In this document: one piece after another, positions 10,680-21,661 of the stretch
Position numbering within the stretch: the first letter of the stretch is position 1
How the letters are laid out: every line of letters begins with the position of its first letter
Origin: Podarcis raffonei
Taxonomy: Eukaryota; Chordata; Lepidosauria; Squamata; Lacertidae
Assembly: GCF_027172205.1 (NCBI RefSeq)
Contig: NC_070614.1
Location: forward strand, 45,642,501-45,706,500
Direction of reading: 5' to 3'
Length of the DNA stretch: 64,000 nt
Notes under the pieces: generated by a model
Told to the model about the DNA's origin: nothing
The model's database searches: none
Seen by the model: only the letters and a program-made list of their open reading frames with translations
Made by a program: the position numbers and the translations under genes

Positions 10680-10890
10680 CTCAAATCACCCCCTTGGAAC
10701 CGCAACCAAAACCAGAAAGGGACATAAGATAACGGCAATGCTTTGCAGCTTCCTTTGGAGACATCTTTTCCCTTCACCCTATTTGTGGGTCCATTGTGTT
10801 CCAAAGCCCAAAGCAACCTTTGACTCTTTAGCAATACCAACAGTGAGCAGCAAGTCAGTGTTAAGTTTTCGGTTTTCATCAACCAAGGGT
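10680..10890. other. Intergenic, nothing recognised
   Basis: Begins with the second copy of the hAT target duplication; otherwise unassigned. Confidence 0.4.
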
Positions 10891-11629
10891 TGTGTGGCGA
10901 GTTCCCGCCTCCTCCCAGCAGAAATAAAGACACGACACACTGAATATAAGGTTAAATGGACGAATTAGGCCACAACTTTATTGATTACTGGAATGAGTGG
11001 TATTGGCCTTAGGCACTGGTCCTATCGACTAGCCGGCTTCAGCCCAATTGCATGAATTGCAAGGGTTAACCACCAGTAGGGGGAGTCCTGCTGAGGCACA
11101 TCAACTAGGAGCTCCCTCGGGGTCACCGCTTGGCTTAGGCCCACACCTCCATAGGCTTCGGACAGGGCAACGCCCCCCGGAGTCCTTTATCGGACTACCC
11201 TTTGTTGTGGGGGGAGGCGATGGCACTTCCTCCCCCCCTTCCAATACTCTTAACCCTCCCTAACCAATGCCTAGCCGCCAAACCGGGAGTTGTGACGAGT
11301 TGCTACGAGGTAGGCGAAAAACCAAATGGCTAAAATTGCCAAGTGGGAAAAATTCCTACCAGGCCCCTTGCGGCGACCAACATACGTCCATAGCAATGTC
11401 AAGGAGCCTGCCTAAAGGGAGGGAGGGTGGGAAACGGAGTCAGCTGGCGTGGCGAAAAGAGGGCGAGCCGCGCCGGCCCTAAATAGGGCAGGCCACACCC
11501 CCCAGCCACCCGATTGGATGGCTGGGTGGGTGACGCGGCCGAGGATTCCCCTAGGTCTTGCGGGGGCTGGGAGCAGCCCCCGAGCATGTGGGGTGGGCGT
11601 GAAGCCCACAACCCCACCTCCTCCCAAGC
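10891..11629 (-). mobile_element. Candidate solo LTR (fossil), minus strand
   Basis: About 740 bp, GC-rich, related in reverse orientation to 42068-42791. Shared marks are a poly(A)-type AATAAAGTTGTGGCC stretch, the 'ctacgaggtaggcgaaaa' / 'cacctacctcgtagcaat' segment and a TATA-like region. No internal retroelement coding sequence lies beside it, so it reads as a solo LTR. Family (Gypsy-type or endogenous retrovirus) not determined; moderately old; boundaries approximate. Confidence 0.5.
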
Positions 11630-12268
11630 TCGGAAGTGGCTGAAGTGAACATAGGCTTCTAGATGTTGTGGGACTCCAACTCCCATCAGCTGCAGCCAAA
11701 GCAGGCCATGGTTAGGTGGGGTGGTGGTGAGAGTTGCAGGCCATCTGAAGGGCCACAGGTTCCGCAGGCTTGACCTCCAACTCCCAAGATATTTGGCTAC
11801 CTTGGATGCACCACACAGGCTCGTGGAAATAGGACTGATATAGTCTTAGGGCAAAGGGGGCTCACTTGTGTTCCTCCAGATGTTGATGGATTACTACTAG
11901 GACTGCCATACTAGGAGTTTTCCTGGACATGTCCGGAAATCGCATTGTTGAAATGGTGTCTGAATTGGCAAAAACCTGGACGTATGGCAAGTAGGGTGAC
12001 TTTTAAAGAAGAATGCATCAAAAATACCCCCAAAGCCCGAAGACAAACATCTTCCTCAAAAAAGCTCAACTTTGTGTGGCCCCCTAAGAAAAAAGGTCAA
12101 CAATGTTGTCTGGCAAACCCTAATTACTACCCCATAAGTCCTGACCACCAACTATTTAGAGTGGGGTTGATGGGAGTTGGGATGTTCAAATAATATGTGG
12201 AGGAGAGCCTATTGGCTACCTACTTGACCAATGAGTTACATGCCTCCCCTCTGTGCATGTGTGTGTGT
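11630..12268. other. Intergenic, hAT-like fragments
   Basis: About 11662-11760 carries 'gtgggactccaactcccatc' and 'gagggccacaggt'-like text of the common squamate hAT MITE. The rest is unassigned. Confidence 0.4.
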
Positions 12269-12307
12269 GTATCTATCTATCATCTATCTATCTATCATCT
12301 ATCTATC

Positions 12308-12338
<31 letters not shown>

Positions 12339-12368
12339 ATCTATCTATCTATCATCTATCTATCTATC

Positions 12369-12415
<47 letters not shown>

Positions 12416-12427
12416 ATCTATCTATCT
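12269..12427 (+). repeat. (TATC)n microsatellite with ATC interruptions
   Basis: About 160 bp of TATC units interrupted at irregular spacing by single ATC triplets. Three overlapping open frames of Tyr-Leu-Ser-Ile repeats arise from it and are not genes. Confidence 0.95.
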
Positions 12428-12779
12428 CAACATGTGCCTTCAGGATTTGCCTTTGCTGCAACAGGCACCATCCCTGAGCAACCAGCCCCTCCAAAATCTG
12501 AACGTCAAGAGTCCTGGTAACTCTAGTGGCAAGTGTAGTATCCAAGGCCTGAGTGAAACTGGCATCTTCTATGCCATGAAGAAGATTATTTGAGCCATCC
12601 CTCCACCTTTGTTTAGAAACTTCTCAACTCATGGCATGAAGGCTGAAGCAGGGTTTGAAGCCTTCAGGACCTGGCCTGCCGTGATGATGTCACCACAATG
12701 CACCTGAACCTGGATGTGCCTGGTGTGCCAGAGGGCCACATTCCAGTGGTGGTGGGAAGAGCCAGAGGCATAATGCGGA
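12428..12779. other. Intergenic, old retroposed-looking sequence
   Basis: No intact frame or named repeat was found. Phrases such as 'ttctatgccatgaagaagat' give coding-like fragments in no consistent frame, so this could be a decayed processed copy, but I cannot name a parent. Confidence 0.25.
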
Positions 12780-13427
12780 CCCTCCAACATCCCTCAGATG
12801 AAAATAGGGACATTTCTCACTCTACCCCAACTGACCCTCCTCAACCACCCATTTTTTGCCCACCCGCCTTGGCAGAGCATTTCCTATCAGAAGAAGGGCG
12901 AGCGTCACTACTTCCATCATCCTGAGAAAACCCCTTCACCCCGATTTTATTTTATTCTTCAGTAGATTTACAAAAACAAAAACAAGGCACGAATAAATAA
13001 ATATTAGGAAAGGGCACAATTAACAAAGCATTTTTAAAATAAAAATAAAAATCAAGACTCCTTGTGCTCCACTCCTCCTTTCTTCCCATCCAGGACGGCT
13101 CTGCCCTCTGCTTGCCCCTCAGAGCCGGTTCCTCATGGTTCCTCATGGTCCTTGGTGGCAGCGGTCTCTTCTCCTCCTCACCTGCTCTCCAGCAACCGCT
13201 AGGAGCTGTCCGAGAAAGGAGGCCGGCAGCGGCAGCCCTGGAAGGGCAACAGGAGGCTCCCTCACAGCTGCTGAGGACAAGCAACAGGTCATTCTCCTCC
13301 CTGAGCTCAGCAGCAGCAGCAGGGGGAAATGAAATAAGGACATTCCAGGATCACATCAGAAGCTGGGATGACTTTTGTAATTCCAGGACTTTCCCTGGAA
13401 AATCGGGACACTTGGAGGGTTTGATAA
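12780..13427. mobile_element. Long CCCTCCAA-family TIR element
   Basis: Left end ACCCTCCAACATCCCTCAGA and right end 'cgggacacttggagggtttg' match the short family member at 5615-5748. The interior is about 500 bp longer. The extra part (about 12840-13325) has an A-rich region and GC-rich sequence with overlapping open frames on both strands, none with a domain. It may be a longer parent form or carry an insertion. Confidence 0.45.
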
Positions 13428-14486
13428 TGGGCCAAGCAACATAGGTTGAATTTTAGCTTGCTACATTGGGCTGCTTTCTGCAGATGCTTTCACACCCCTC
13501 TCTGGTCTCCAACCAGGTATTATCCTCTGATAATTTCAAGGACAAATTCCAGCAAGACAAAACCACTCAAGGATAGTGCGAAGTAGGAAAGGTGAAGGCC
13601 ATGGCCTGAGGAGAGAGGAATGGCTGAAGAGGGATTATGGGCTGGGAAGAGACTCACAGGCCAGGCAGAGAAGTTTGGAGGGCCACATTAGGCCCCTGGG
13701 TTTTATGGTCCCAACCCCTCCATCTATAAAAGTTTGATACAAGTCCATCATGGAGCAAGCATAGATTGTAAGCGCACCTTGGATTAAAAACATATTTATA
13801 CTACTTTAACAGCCACGACTTTCCCCCAAAGAATCCTGGGAAGTGTAGTTTGTTGAGAGACCCCTCGCAGAGCTATCATTCCCAGAAGTCTTAAGAAACT
13901 ACAGTTCCCAAGATTGAGAAAAGCCACAAGGGTTAAAGTGGGGCAAGTCTGCTTTAAATATATGGTGCGGATGTGGCTGCAGACTCTGAAGGGCATTTCA
14001 TCGATTGACTTCATGAAAATTATATACTGCTTGATTTTAAGAAACCTCCTCAAAGCATTTTGAGGAATAAAATAATGAAATCAGTTAAAAATAACAACAA
14101 TGGTTAAAAACAACTATTTAACACATTCAAAAAATAACTAAAATCAACAAGCTAAAAACCAGATTAAAGAACATGTCAACATTCTACATGTCTAGATAGG
14201 CTTGCCTGAAACATTAGCAAATGTTGAAAAGAGTACAGTGAAGGTACCTGCTTGATGTCAGGGAGTTCCAAAGATCAGTAGGGAGCCTGCACTGAAATAA
14301 ATCCAGTAAAACCAAGGTTTCAAATCCACTGCTGAATTCTGGGGTATACCCGAGTTCGATATGACATATTGTTTGCTGACTGTGGTCAAAAGCTGTTCCT
14401 TCTTACTAGTTTGCAAATGATGTTCGAAATAAAGCAGCTTTGCACTTTTATGAATGAATGAATGCACCATTTCATCCCTCTTCCTC
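13428..14486. other. Intergenic with MITE and LINE tail
   Basis: About 13810-13965 is an imperfect palindrome ('aatcctgggaagtgtagttt' ... 'aaactacagttcccaagatt'), a MITE type repeated near 17640, 24610, 27615, 31560, 33240, 34060 and 61080. About 14010-14310 looks like a minus-strand LINE 3' region ('tactgcttgattttaagaaa'), related to 20250-20580. No gene. Confidence 0.5.
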
Positions 14487-15434
14487 CTAATGCCCTTTGC
14501 CTTCCAGATTGACCTGTCGGCCTCGCAGCTTGTTCAGGGCATTCAGCATGTCCTCGTTCCGCAGGGTGTAGATGACCGGGTTGAGCAGGGGTGTGACCGC
14601 CGTGAAGAAGATAGAAACCACCTTGTCTGCAGCCAAACTCTTGGCCGGTCTGAGGTAGATGAAGATGCAGTGGCCCAGGAATAAGGTGACCACCGTTAGG
14701 TGAGCAGCGCAAGTCGACAGAGCCTTCCTCCGCCCTTCAGAGAAGCGGTTCCTCAAGGAAACGAGGATGACCACGTAGGAGACCACCAGAACAACAAAGC
14801 AGACGACCGAGATCACCCCCGAGTTGGAGACGATGAGGATTTCGAAGACGTAAGTGTTGGCGCAGGCCAGTTTGATGACCAAAGGGACGTCGCAGAAGAA
14901 GTTGTCGATGCTGTTGGGGCCGCAGTAGGGCACATTGAGCGTCAACAGTGTTAGGGCTATGGAGTGCACCAAACCACCCAGCCACATGGCCACAGCCAAC
15001 TGGAGGCAGACCCGGCGGCTCATGATGGTGCCGTAATGGAGGGGATTGCATATGGCGGCGTAGCGGTCGTAGGCCATGATGGTGAGGAGGAAGATCTCCG
15101 TGCAAGCAAAGAGGTGGAGGAAGAACATCTGGGCTATGCATTCCCCAAAGGAGATGGTCTTCGTCTCCGCTAGGAAGTCGGCGAGCATTTTGGGCATGAC
15201 CACGGAAGAATGGCAGACATCGATGAAAGAGAGGTTGCTGAGGAAGAAGTACATGGGGGTGTGAAGATGTTGGTCGTAGATGATGGTGACGACGATGAGA
15301 ACGTTGCCAACTAGGATCAGGGAGTAGATAGCTGTGAAGAAAACGAAGAGCGCCAGTTCGGTGCTGTGGCTAGTGGTCAAGCCTGACAGGACAAATGTCT
15401 TCACCGTAGTGACATTCTCTGGTACTGCATCCAT
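14487..15434 (-). CDS. Olfactory receptor, family 4
   Basis: Intact 315-residue class II odorant GPCR. Seen: N-glycosylation NVT at residue 7, GN in TM1 (43-44), LHTPMYFFLSN (57-67), MAYDRYAAIC (120-129), Cys99/Cys181, KALSTC (237-242), PLLNPVIYTLRN (282-293). The usual Val after DRY is Ala. An in-frame ATG lies 35 codons upstream, but the intervening sequence holds a pyrimidine-rich tract ending 'ccttccag' and a second 'cacag' two bases before MDAVPENVTT, which is where OR acceptors usually lie, so the downstream ATG is preferred. The body resembles the OR4E-like gene at 7468 and especially the gene at 22196 on the same strand; those two are probably tandem duplicates. Confidence 0.93.
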   Translation of the reverse strand: MDAVPENVTTVKTFVLSGLTTSHSTELALFVFFTAIYSLILVGNVLIVVTIIYDQHLHTPMYFFLSNLSFIDVCHSSVVMPKMLADFLAETKTISFGECIAQMFFLHLFACTEIFLLTIMAYDRYAAICNPLHYGTIMSRRVCLQLAVAMWLGGLVHSIALTLLTLNVPYCGPNSIDNFFCDVPLVIKLACANTYVFEILIVSNSGVISVVCFVVLVVSYVVILVSLRNRFSEGRRKALSTCAAHLTVVTLFLGHCIFIYLRPAKSLAADKVVSIFFTAVTPLLNPVIYTLRNEDMLNALNKLRGRQVNLEGKGH

Positions 15435-15683
15435 CTCTGTGCTGGAGGCTGGAAGGGATGGAGGACAGAAACAGGGAGGATGAGAAACTGAAATTCTGAT
15501 TGGCCTGGAGTCTCTTTGGGTGAAAACAGACAGAACCACCCCAAATACACAGGCAGAGGAGAGGGGACCTGATTTGTTTTTTCAAAGGAAAAGGAAGTTG
15601 AAATCTACTTCCAGCTGTGATTAGTGTTGCATGGCATTCAGAAACCTTCTTTTTTTTTTTTAAGCTAAAAAACCAGCCGCAGA
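15435..15683. other. 5' flank of minus-strand OR gene
   Basis: Holds the likely splice acceptor of the OR 5'UTR intron at about 15437-15455 (read on the minus strand), an A/T tract near 15650 and the left 17-bp L1 target duplication (15667-15683). Confidence 0.5.
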
Positions 15684-16315
15684 CTCCCAGCAAAGGAAGA
15701 ATGGATACAAAAACTTATGGAATATGCAGAAATGGTGAAACTTACTGGAAAAATAAGAAATCAAGATAACAAACTTTTGATAAAAGAATGGAAATGGTTT
15801 ATTGAATATTTACATTAAACAGATAAAAACACTGGCAGGATTATTGTAATAACTTGCAGTTACATGAGAGTATATATTGAAAGAGGATAAATAAACGAGT
15901 AAGTTAAGTGAATTTGGATATGCAGACGATATTAAAAATAAATTTAAGGAACCACAGAAAGAGGGGGAAGGAAGTCAAGTTTTAAAACAGGGGTCAGCAA
16001 ACTTTTTCAGCAGGGGGCCGGTCTGCTGTCCCTCAGACCTTGTGGGGGGCCGGACTATATTTTGGGGGAAAAAACAAAAAATGAATGAATTCCTATGCCC
16101 CACAAATAACCCAGAGATGCATTTTAAATAAAAGGACACATTCTACTCATGTAAAAACACGCTGATTCCCAGACCATCTGAGGGCTGGATTTAGAAGGCG
16201 ATTGGGCTGGATCCAGCCCCCAGGCCTTAGTTTGCCTACTCATGTTTTAAAATGTCAAAATGATTGTAAAATCAGTGAAATGTATATATCTGAAAAGTAT
16301 ACATAATAATAATTT
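15684..16315 (+). mobile_element. L1 LINE 3' end with nested hAT
   Basis: Encodes the extreme C-terminus of L1 ORF2 (LMEYAEMVKLTGKIRNQD-type text) followed by 3'UTR and an A-rich tail. It is flanked by a 17-bp duplication, aaaaaaccagccgcaga, at 15667-15683 and 16316-16332. A hAT MITE (15988-16244) sits inside, so the L1 came first. Strongly 5' truncated. Confidence 0.9.
15988..16244 (+). mobile_element. hAT (Charlie-like) MITE, copy 1
   Basis: 257 bp from CAGGGGTCAGCAAACTTTTT to 'tttgcctactcatg', with 8-bp duplications TTTTAAAA at 15980-15987 and 16245-16252. Copies 2-4 are at 49077, 58337 and 59968. Non-coding. Confidence 0.9.
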
Positions 16316-16332
16316 AAAAAACCAGCCGCAGA

Positions 16333-17057
16333 TCTAGTTTGGGGCTGAGGCAGTGGGAGAGAGGAGGGTTAATTCCATCCTCTCTGCCATGTCCCTACTA
16401 TGCGGAGAGGGAAAAGATATATGGTACTTATTTCTATTGATAGATTTATGGATATGCCACCTTTTGAGTCATAGCTTGCCCGAGGAGGCTCAGAAACAAA
16501 AAAAGGCAGCATCCACTTTGGCCATGATTAAGAAGGCTGGATAAAAACAAATAACAGAGGCGAAGGGGCAGTCCTTTGGAGAGATCTGCTGGGATGAGTG
16601 GCTTAAGATGCAGAGGATCTCCACCTCAGCTGGCTGATTCCCAACCTGGGTTCAGCCAGAGATACACTGGCATAATTTCCCGGCTCAACTGGCTAAGCTG
16701 GGGCTGGTGTAAGTGCCCAAAGGGGGGTCTTTGTGGAGCGTGGTGGGATCAGAGAATGGGGAACCTAGGCTGGATCCTAAGAAAATTCTGCTCAATCATG
16801 TAACCGGGCAATCTGGTGTAAACTACTGTTTTAAAGGCTTGTTTCCCCTCTGCTAGGTGGAGCAGGAACCCAGTTGCTGAACAGGAGTTGGATCTGGTGT
16901 AACTTTAGGCTGGCTTAATTTACACCAACCAGCTCCTTGTGCATAGGATTGCTCCCTAGCAATCCTAAAAAAACCACAAAACCCCCGAAACTTTAAAACA
17001 GCAGCAGCCCATGAAAAGGACACTACAACAAATGACAGAACAGAAAGAGCAAAAGAG
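16333..17057. other. Intergenic, nothing recognised
   Basis: No named repeat or gene. The frames at 16353-16544 and 16576-16803 have no domain. Confidence 0.4.
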
Positions 17058-17142
17058 AGAGGAAGGAAGGAAGGAAGGAAGGAAGGAAGGAAGGAAGGAA
17101 GGAAGGAAGGAAGGAGGGAGGGAGGGAGGGAGGAAAGGAGGG
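17058..17142. repeat. (GGAA)n / (GGGA)n microsatellite
   Basis: A tract of GGAA units grading into GGGA. The minus-strand Leu-Pro-Ser-Phe frame (17197-16853) is an artefact of this tract. Confidence 0.95.
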
Positions 17143-18540
17143 AAGTGTACCCCTCAAGATGGCAATAGTTCAGTCTAATGATGGATGAATCGCTCAATTT
17201 CAGTTTCTCTCAGTTTCTCCATTTTTTGAGTCCTAAATTCATTTCTCCACATTTCTGGATCGGTTCATGATTTTTTTTTCCTTTACGAAAAGGTCCCTGC
17301 AAAAAGTCACCAGCATTTTTGTGCAAATTTCTCCTAACATACACAATTTTGTGTGCTATTTTGCTTACATGTTATTCTCATTATGCTGGATCTCATTTCT
17401 GCATTTGGGTAGTGCAAATGAAGAATACACACGGCTCCCTTGATGAACAATGCATTGACACCCATTTGAAAATTAACAACTGCTAGGACTTAGCTAATTT
17501 GTCTCAGTTTTGGACCTCAGTGACAGGTGTGATTTCGAGTATGTTTCCATATAGAATTTCAACAGAGAAGTTTTGTTCATTTAAGATCTGGGCAAATCCA
17601 TAGGATAGATTTAAAGCACATCCAGCGCGCATTGAAAGCACTGGACTTCCCCAACAAATCCTAGAAACTGTAGTTTCCCTTCACAGCTGCAATTCCCAGC
17701 AACCTTAACAAACTACAGTTCCCAGGATTCTTTTTTTTTGGGGGGGGAATTAATGCACTTTAAATGTGCATTATATGTGCTTTCAGTGAATGCTGTGCAC
17801 CCACTCACAGAATCCCAAACCCTCCCTTCTGCAACTGAATGAATAAAATGTCACTTACATTTCTTTCTGGAGGTGCTGGAGATTCTTAGGGTGATTCTTA
17901 GTTTTGGACAGGCGTCTAACGTTCAATTTAAAAACAGTTTCTTTTGACTGCCTCTGAAGGTCACGCAGATGAGCTTAAGGGAATCAGAGAGAAGAACTTG
18001 TAATTTCAACACTCTCTTCAAAGCGCATTTTGATCCTTCCAGGCTGCGTTTCTAAGACAGTCCTAGCTGAATTTGCTTTGTATAAAATTGCTACTATAAA
18101 GTGTAGTCTTGGGCCAAATGAATAATTGCCTCTAAACCAACATGAAGTTTAGATCCAGACCAGGTCTCTACATTTTGGTTTTCCTTTGGCATAATTTAAA
18201 TATTGAATGAATCAAGTCTTCAGTTTCGTTCAAGTTTCGTTTCTTGAGAGACCTAAGGAGTTGTGGTTAAAGTAAGGACTACTCAACCCATAAGTAAGGG
18301 AAGCAAAAAGACTCATGGCATGTTGCTTTGTCCCCTCTCGTTGCCAACTCTGGAGAACCTTTATGCTTTTCCTCCCTCAATATGCTTCTTATTCTGTCAT
18401 AGTTGAGAATGTGTAACACTGATTGGAGCATCAAAGTGAGGATTACAAGCTGAAGTTCTCACAATTAAGTCACAGGGGAGGTCTTACGCAAGTTGCCCCA
18501 AAGTTTTAGAAACGTCAAAGTTAAGCCTGGTGTTGTTTAA
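17143..18540. other. Intergenic, degraded repeats
   Basis: About 17200-17480 resembles the repeat at 2365-2640. About 17600-17800 is the palindromic MITE type ('aatcctagaaactgtagttt' ... 'aaactacagttcccaggatt'). 17801-18540 is unassigned. Confidence 0.4.
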
Positions 18541-18558
18541 CAAGCCCTCTTAGGTTTT

Positions 18559-18959
18559 TCCCCCCAAATGCTTTTTATTGAGATTTAAGAACACCAACAC
18601 CAACCTACAAAAACATCAAGTCTTATTACATATATCCTGCTTTATGCTCCATAGAGCCGTTGACTTCCGTCCTTCCCTTCTGCAAGTTTTCTTATTCCAA
18701 TAATTCACAGTTTCATTGGTTAAAAATTACACCGTGACATAAGATTTAATTCAATCCTGCCAACGTTTTCATATTTCTACAGTTCTCACTTATATTAACC
18801 ATAAATTTACTCCATTCTTTTTGGTACTTGGTCTCCTGATTGCGAATTCTGTGTGTCAATTTTGCCATTTCAGCGTATTCAACCAGCTTTATCTGCCAAA
18901 TGTAAAAGTGCCCCAAAGTGGAAGTTACAGGAGATTTTGACTGTAAGGGAATGGCAGAT
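18559..18959 (-). mobile_element. L1 LINE 3' end, minus strand
   Basis: The minus strand reads as L1 ORF2 C-terminus (LVEYAEMAKLTHRIRNQETK-like) followed by 3'UTR ending in AATAAAAAGCATTTGG. It is flanked by an 18-bp duplication, caagccctcttaggtttt, at 18541-18558 and 18960-18977. Confidence 0.9.
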
Positions 18960-18977
18960 CAAGCCCTCTTAGGTTTT

Positions 18978-19298
18978 GAGGAATCATGTGTCAATTTGGA
19001 CAGAGAACAACACAACAATTGGCCATAATTGCACAATGCAAACTCATCCAGTCTAACTCCATTCATGGCACAGGTCTAGAACAGGTGATGCAGTGAGGAT
19101 CACTAGCTAGATAATTTTAACCAAAGGTGGGTGGATTAGGCCAAAAGCCCATCTTCTTCAATATCCCATTCTCACAGGTAACTTATCAGATGCTTCCAAG
19201 AAGCCTGCAAGCAGGACTTGAGAATCACAGTGCTCTCCCCACTTGGGATTCCCAAGAACTGGTTTTCAGAGGCAGAATAAAAGCCTGGAAGGAAATGA
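18978..19298. other. Intergenic, repeat-like
   Basis: About 19125-19280 resembles the common repeat that also occurs near 36540-36660 ('tcttccaagaagcctgcaag'-type text). No gene. Confidence 0.35.
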
Positions 19299-20106
19299 AG
19301 TATGGCTGGGAGATCCAGCAATGTTTGAGTTTGGCTGACCCTCTACTGGTCAGCCAGTCTATACATGAACATGAAATTTATTATGATCATAGACCAGCTT
19401 GAGAAACACAAATGACACTACAATCCCAAAAGCAAAACAAACATTCAAAACAATATACAACAATGGATTTTAAGTTTAAAAGCGTGATAGGCATATGAAC
19501 ACATAAAAACTTTAAAATAGACTGCCTTAGAGAAATGACCCAAAGTCGCCCGTGGATCTGGGTTTGGGAATTTTCTTAACAAACTAGATTGAATCGAGGG
19601 ATGGTCAGTGTCTACAGATCTGTGCGCAGAATCTGGCGACAATCCGGGTTGTCTTGTGGTCTTTGCCTAACAGGAGAAGATCAAATTTTTGCTTTACCGG
19701 GAGGTCAGCAAGCCTCACCAGCAGGGGGTCAATGGTTTCTCTATGTGCCTCATCATAAAAGGAACATCTAAAAAATATGTGTTCACGGCTTCCTATAACC
19801 CCCAATGGACAGGCACAAATTCTCTGGTCATATGGGACTTTTTAAAAGGATCCTTCCAAGACCAGCAAGGGCAGAGCCGAGCTTCTGGCAAGTGTAAAAG
19901 CCCTTCTTGCATTTTTGGATACAAGAAAAAAAAGATATGCTGCTGGTGCAGCTATATATCTCTCGATTTTGTACTGTTGTCTCTCGGTGTCTATAATTCT
20001 TTGCCTAGCCATTGCTTTTGTTTGGCCCAAGCCCAGACAAAGTATGGTTGGGAGATCCAACAATGTTTGAGTTTGGCTGACCCTCTACTGATCACCCAGT
20101 CTATAC
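19299..20106 (-). mobile_element. R4-like LINE insertion with 66-bp direct repeats
   Basis: Two 66-bp direct repeats (19299-19364 and 20041-20106, about 4 differences) bracket about 676 bp. The minus strand of the insert encodes a late non-LTR retrotransposon segment (SREHIFFRCSFYDEAHRETI, then DPLLVRLADLP), the Cys/His-type region near an endonuclease, and at 20063-19842 a hydrophobic C-terminal stretch. Its 3' end at the left matches the fragment at 3050-3245. Clade is uncertain; R4/Dong is my best guess. Confidence 0.55.
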
Positions 20107-20579
20107 CACTTCAGACTGCAGGTCCTCTATAGGGGGAAAGTACTTGCATGCAGAAAGCTAGCACATGATGAAGGATATACCTGCAAAAAAAAAATGCTGG
20201 TCTGGAAGAGCCTTTCTTTCTATGGGGCGGGCACATTTACAAGTGCCACATTGCCAAGTGCCTGTTTCACACTTAATGAAAGCTCGATCTTTAGTGTGCC
20301 TGTTCTCTGGAACTCCCTGCCACTGGATATTAGGCAGGCATTTCCTTGGTGCTGTTAATGTCTGCTAAAAATAGGCAAGCCTACACAGGCATGTAATTTT
20401 ATTATGTACAGTGCATTTGTTTTAAAAATCTTTTGCATTTGCATTTCCGTAATTTTGCTACGTCTTTCTGCTTTTACTGCCATTTTAAAAAACGAATATT
20501 ATATACTATTCTGTGTAAACTGTGTAGAGATTTTTTTTTTTAAAAAACCCTAAGCAGTATATGAATCTTATTAAATGAA
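20107..20579 (+). mobile_element. LINE 3' end (L2/CR1 group)
   Basis: 'ctctggaactccctgccact' near 20309 corresponds to the WNSLP/WNALP motif of L2-like ORF2 ends. It is followed by a 3'UTR with 'taagcagtatatgaatctta'. Related in reverse to 14010-14310. The left part (20107-20250) is unassigned. Confidence 0.5.
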
Positions 20580-20581
20580 TA

Positions 20582-21187
20582 CAGTGGTACCTCGGGTTAC
20601 AAACGCTTTGGGCTACAAACTCTTCAGGTTACAGACTCCGGTAACCCGGAAGCAGTAAAAGGTAAAGGTAAAGGGACCCCTAACCATTAGGTCCAGTCGT
20701 GGCTGACTCTGGGGTTGCGGCGCTCATCTCGCTTTATTGGCCGAGGGAGCCAGCATACAGCTTACGGGTCATGTGGACAGCATGACTAAGCCGCTTCTGG
20801 CGAACCAGAGCAGCGCACGGAAATGCCGTTTACCTTCCCGCCGGAGTGGTACCTATTTATCTACTCGCACTTTGACATGCTTTCAGACTGCTAGGTTGGC
20901 AGGAGCAGGTAACGAGGAATGGGAGCTCACCCCGTCGCGGGGATCGAACCGCCAACCTTCTGATCGGCAAGTCCTAGGCTCTGTGGTTTAACCCACAGCG
21001 CTACCCACATCCCTAACCCGGAAGTAGTACCTCGGGTTTAAGAACTTTGCTTCAGGAAGAGAACAGAAAGCGTGCAGCGTCAGCGCGGCAGGCCCCATTA
21101 GCTAAAGTGGGACCTCAGGTTAAGAACAGTTTCAGGTTAAGAACAGACCTCCGGAATGAGTTAAGTTCTTAACCAGAGGTACCACTG
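20582..21187. mobile_element. Tigger-like MITE (family A) split by a SINE
   Basis: CAGTGGTACCTCGGGTTA at the left and its complement at the right, flanked by TA at 20580-20581 and 21188-21189. A Sauria SINE (20658-21013) lies inside, so the MITE is the older insertion. Confidence 0.85.
20658..21013 (-). mobile_element. Sauria SINE nested in MITE
   Basis: Minus-strand tRNA-derived SINE: 3' tail 'aaaggtaaaggtaaagggac' at the left and tRNA-like head at the right ('ggtttaacccacagcgctac' in reverse, with B-box complement 'ggatcgaaccgcc'). Target duplications are taacccggaagcagta (20642-20657) and taacccggaagtagta (21014-21029). This family is specific to squamates. Confidence 0.92.
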
Positions 21188-21189
21188 TA

Positions 21190-21430
21190 AAAGCTTTGTC
21201 TGGAGATGCCAGGAATTGATTCTGGCACCTTTTGAATGCGAAACAGGTGCTCTGCTGCTGAGTGACAACCTTCCCCCAGCCACACTGCCTCTCCTGTATA
21301 GACCTTTAAAGTAACACGGCGAAATCCTTCAGTTGTTTCAGGTGGCTGCAGGGATTTTGTTAGATTCCCTGCACAGTTTGTGCACCGAAATGCACCCCTC
21401 TGTACAGCAAGCAGAAGCCCCCCTCCAGGT
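21190..21430. other. SINE-like remnant and intergenic sequence
   Basis: 'ggagatgccaggaattgatt' resembles the repeat seen near 25905, 34790 and 44890, with a degenerate tRNA-like segment. No gene. Confidence 0.4.
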
Positions 21431-21431
21431 A

Positions 21432-21661
21432 CAGTGGTGGTACCTCGGGTTAAGAACTTAATTCGTTCTGGAGGTCCGTTCTTCACCTGAAACTGTTCTT
21501 AACCTGAAGCACCACTTTAGCTAATGGGGCCTCCTGCTGCTGCTGCACCACTGCTGCGTGATTTCTGTTCTCATCCTGAAGCAAAGCTTTTAACCTGAGG
21601 TACAATTTCTGGTTTAGCAGAGTCTGTAACCTGAAGCGTATGTAACCCAAGGTACCACCAC
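21432..21661. mobile_element. Tigger-like MITE (family A), reverse orientation
   Basis: Reads from 'cagtggtggtacctcgggtt' to 'taacccaaggtaccaccaca'. The interior 'ctcatcctgaagcaaagctt' is the complement of the other family A copies. A TA precedes it. Confidence 0.75.

Noticed and set aside
12269-12427. CRISPR-like regular repeat
   Set aside because: A four-base microsatellite with irregular ATC interruptions; no spacers and a vertebrate context.
12197-12593. Three overlapping open frames of Tyr-Leu-Ser-Ile repeats
   Set aside because: They are translations of the (TATC)n microsatellite in three frames.
14487-15539. Upstream ATG giving a 350-residue receptor
   Set aside because: The extra 35 codons overlap a splice acceptor tract and lack OR N-terminal features.
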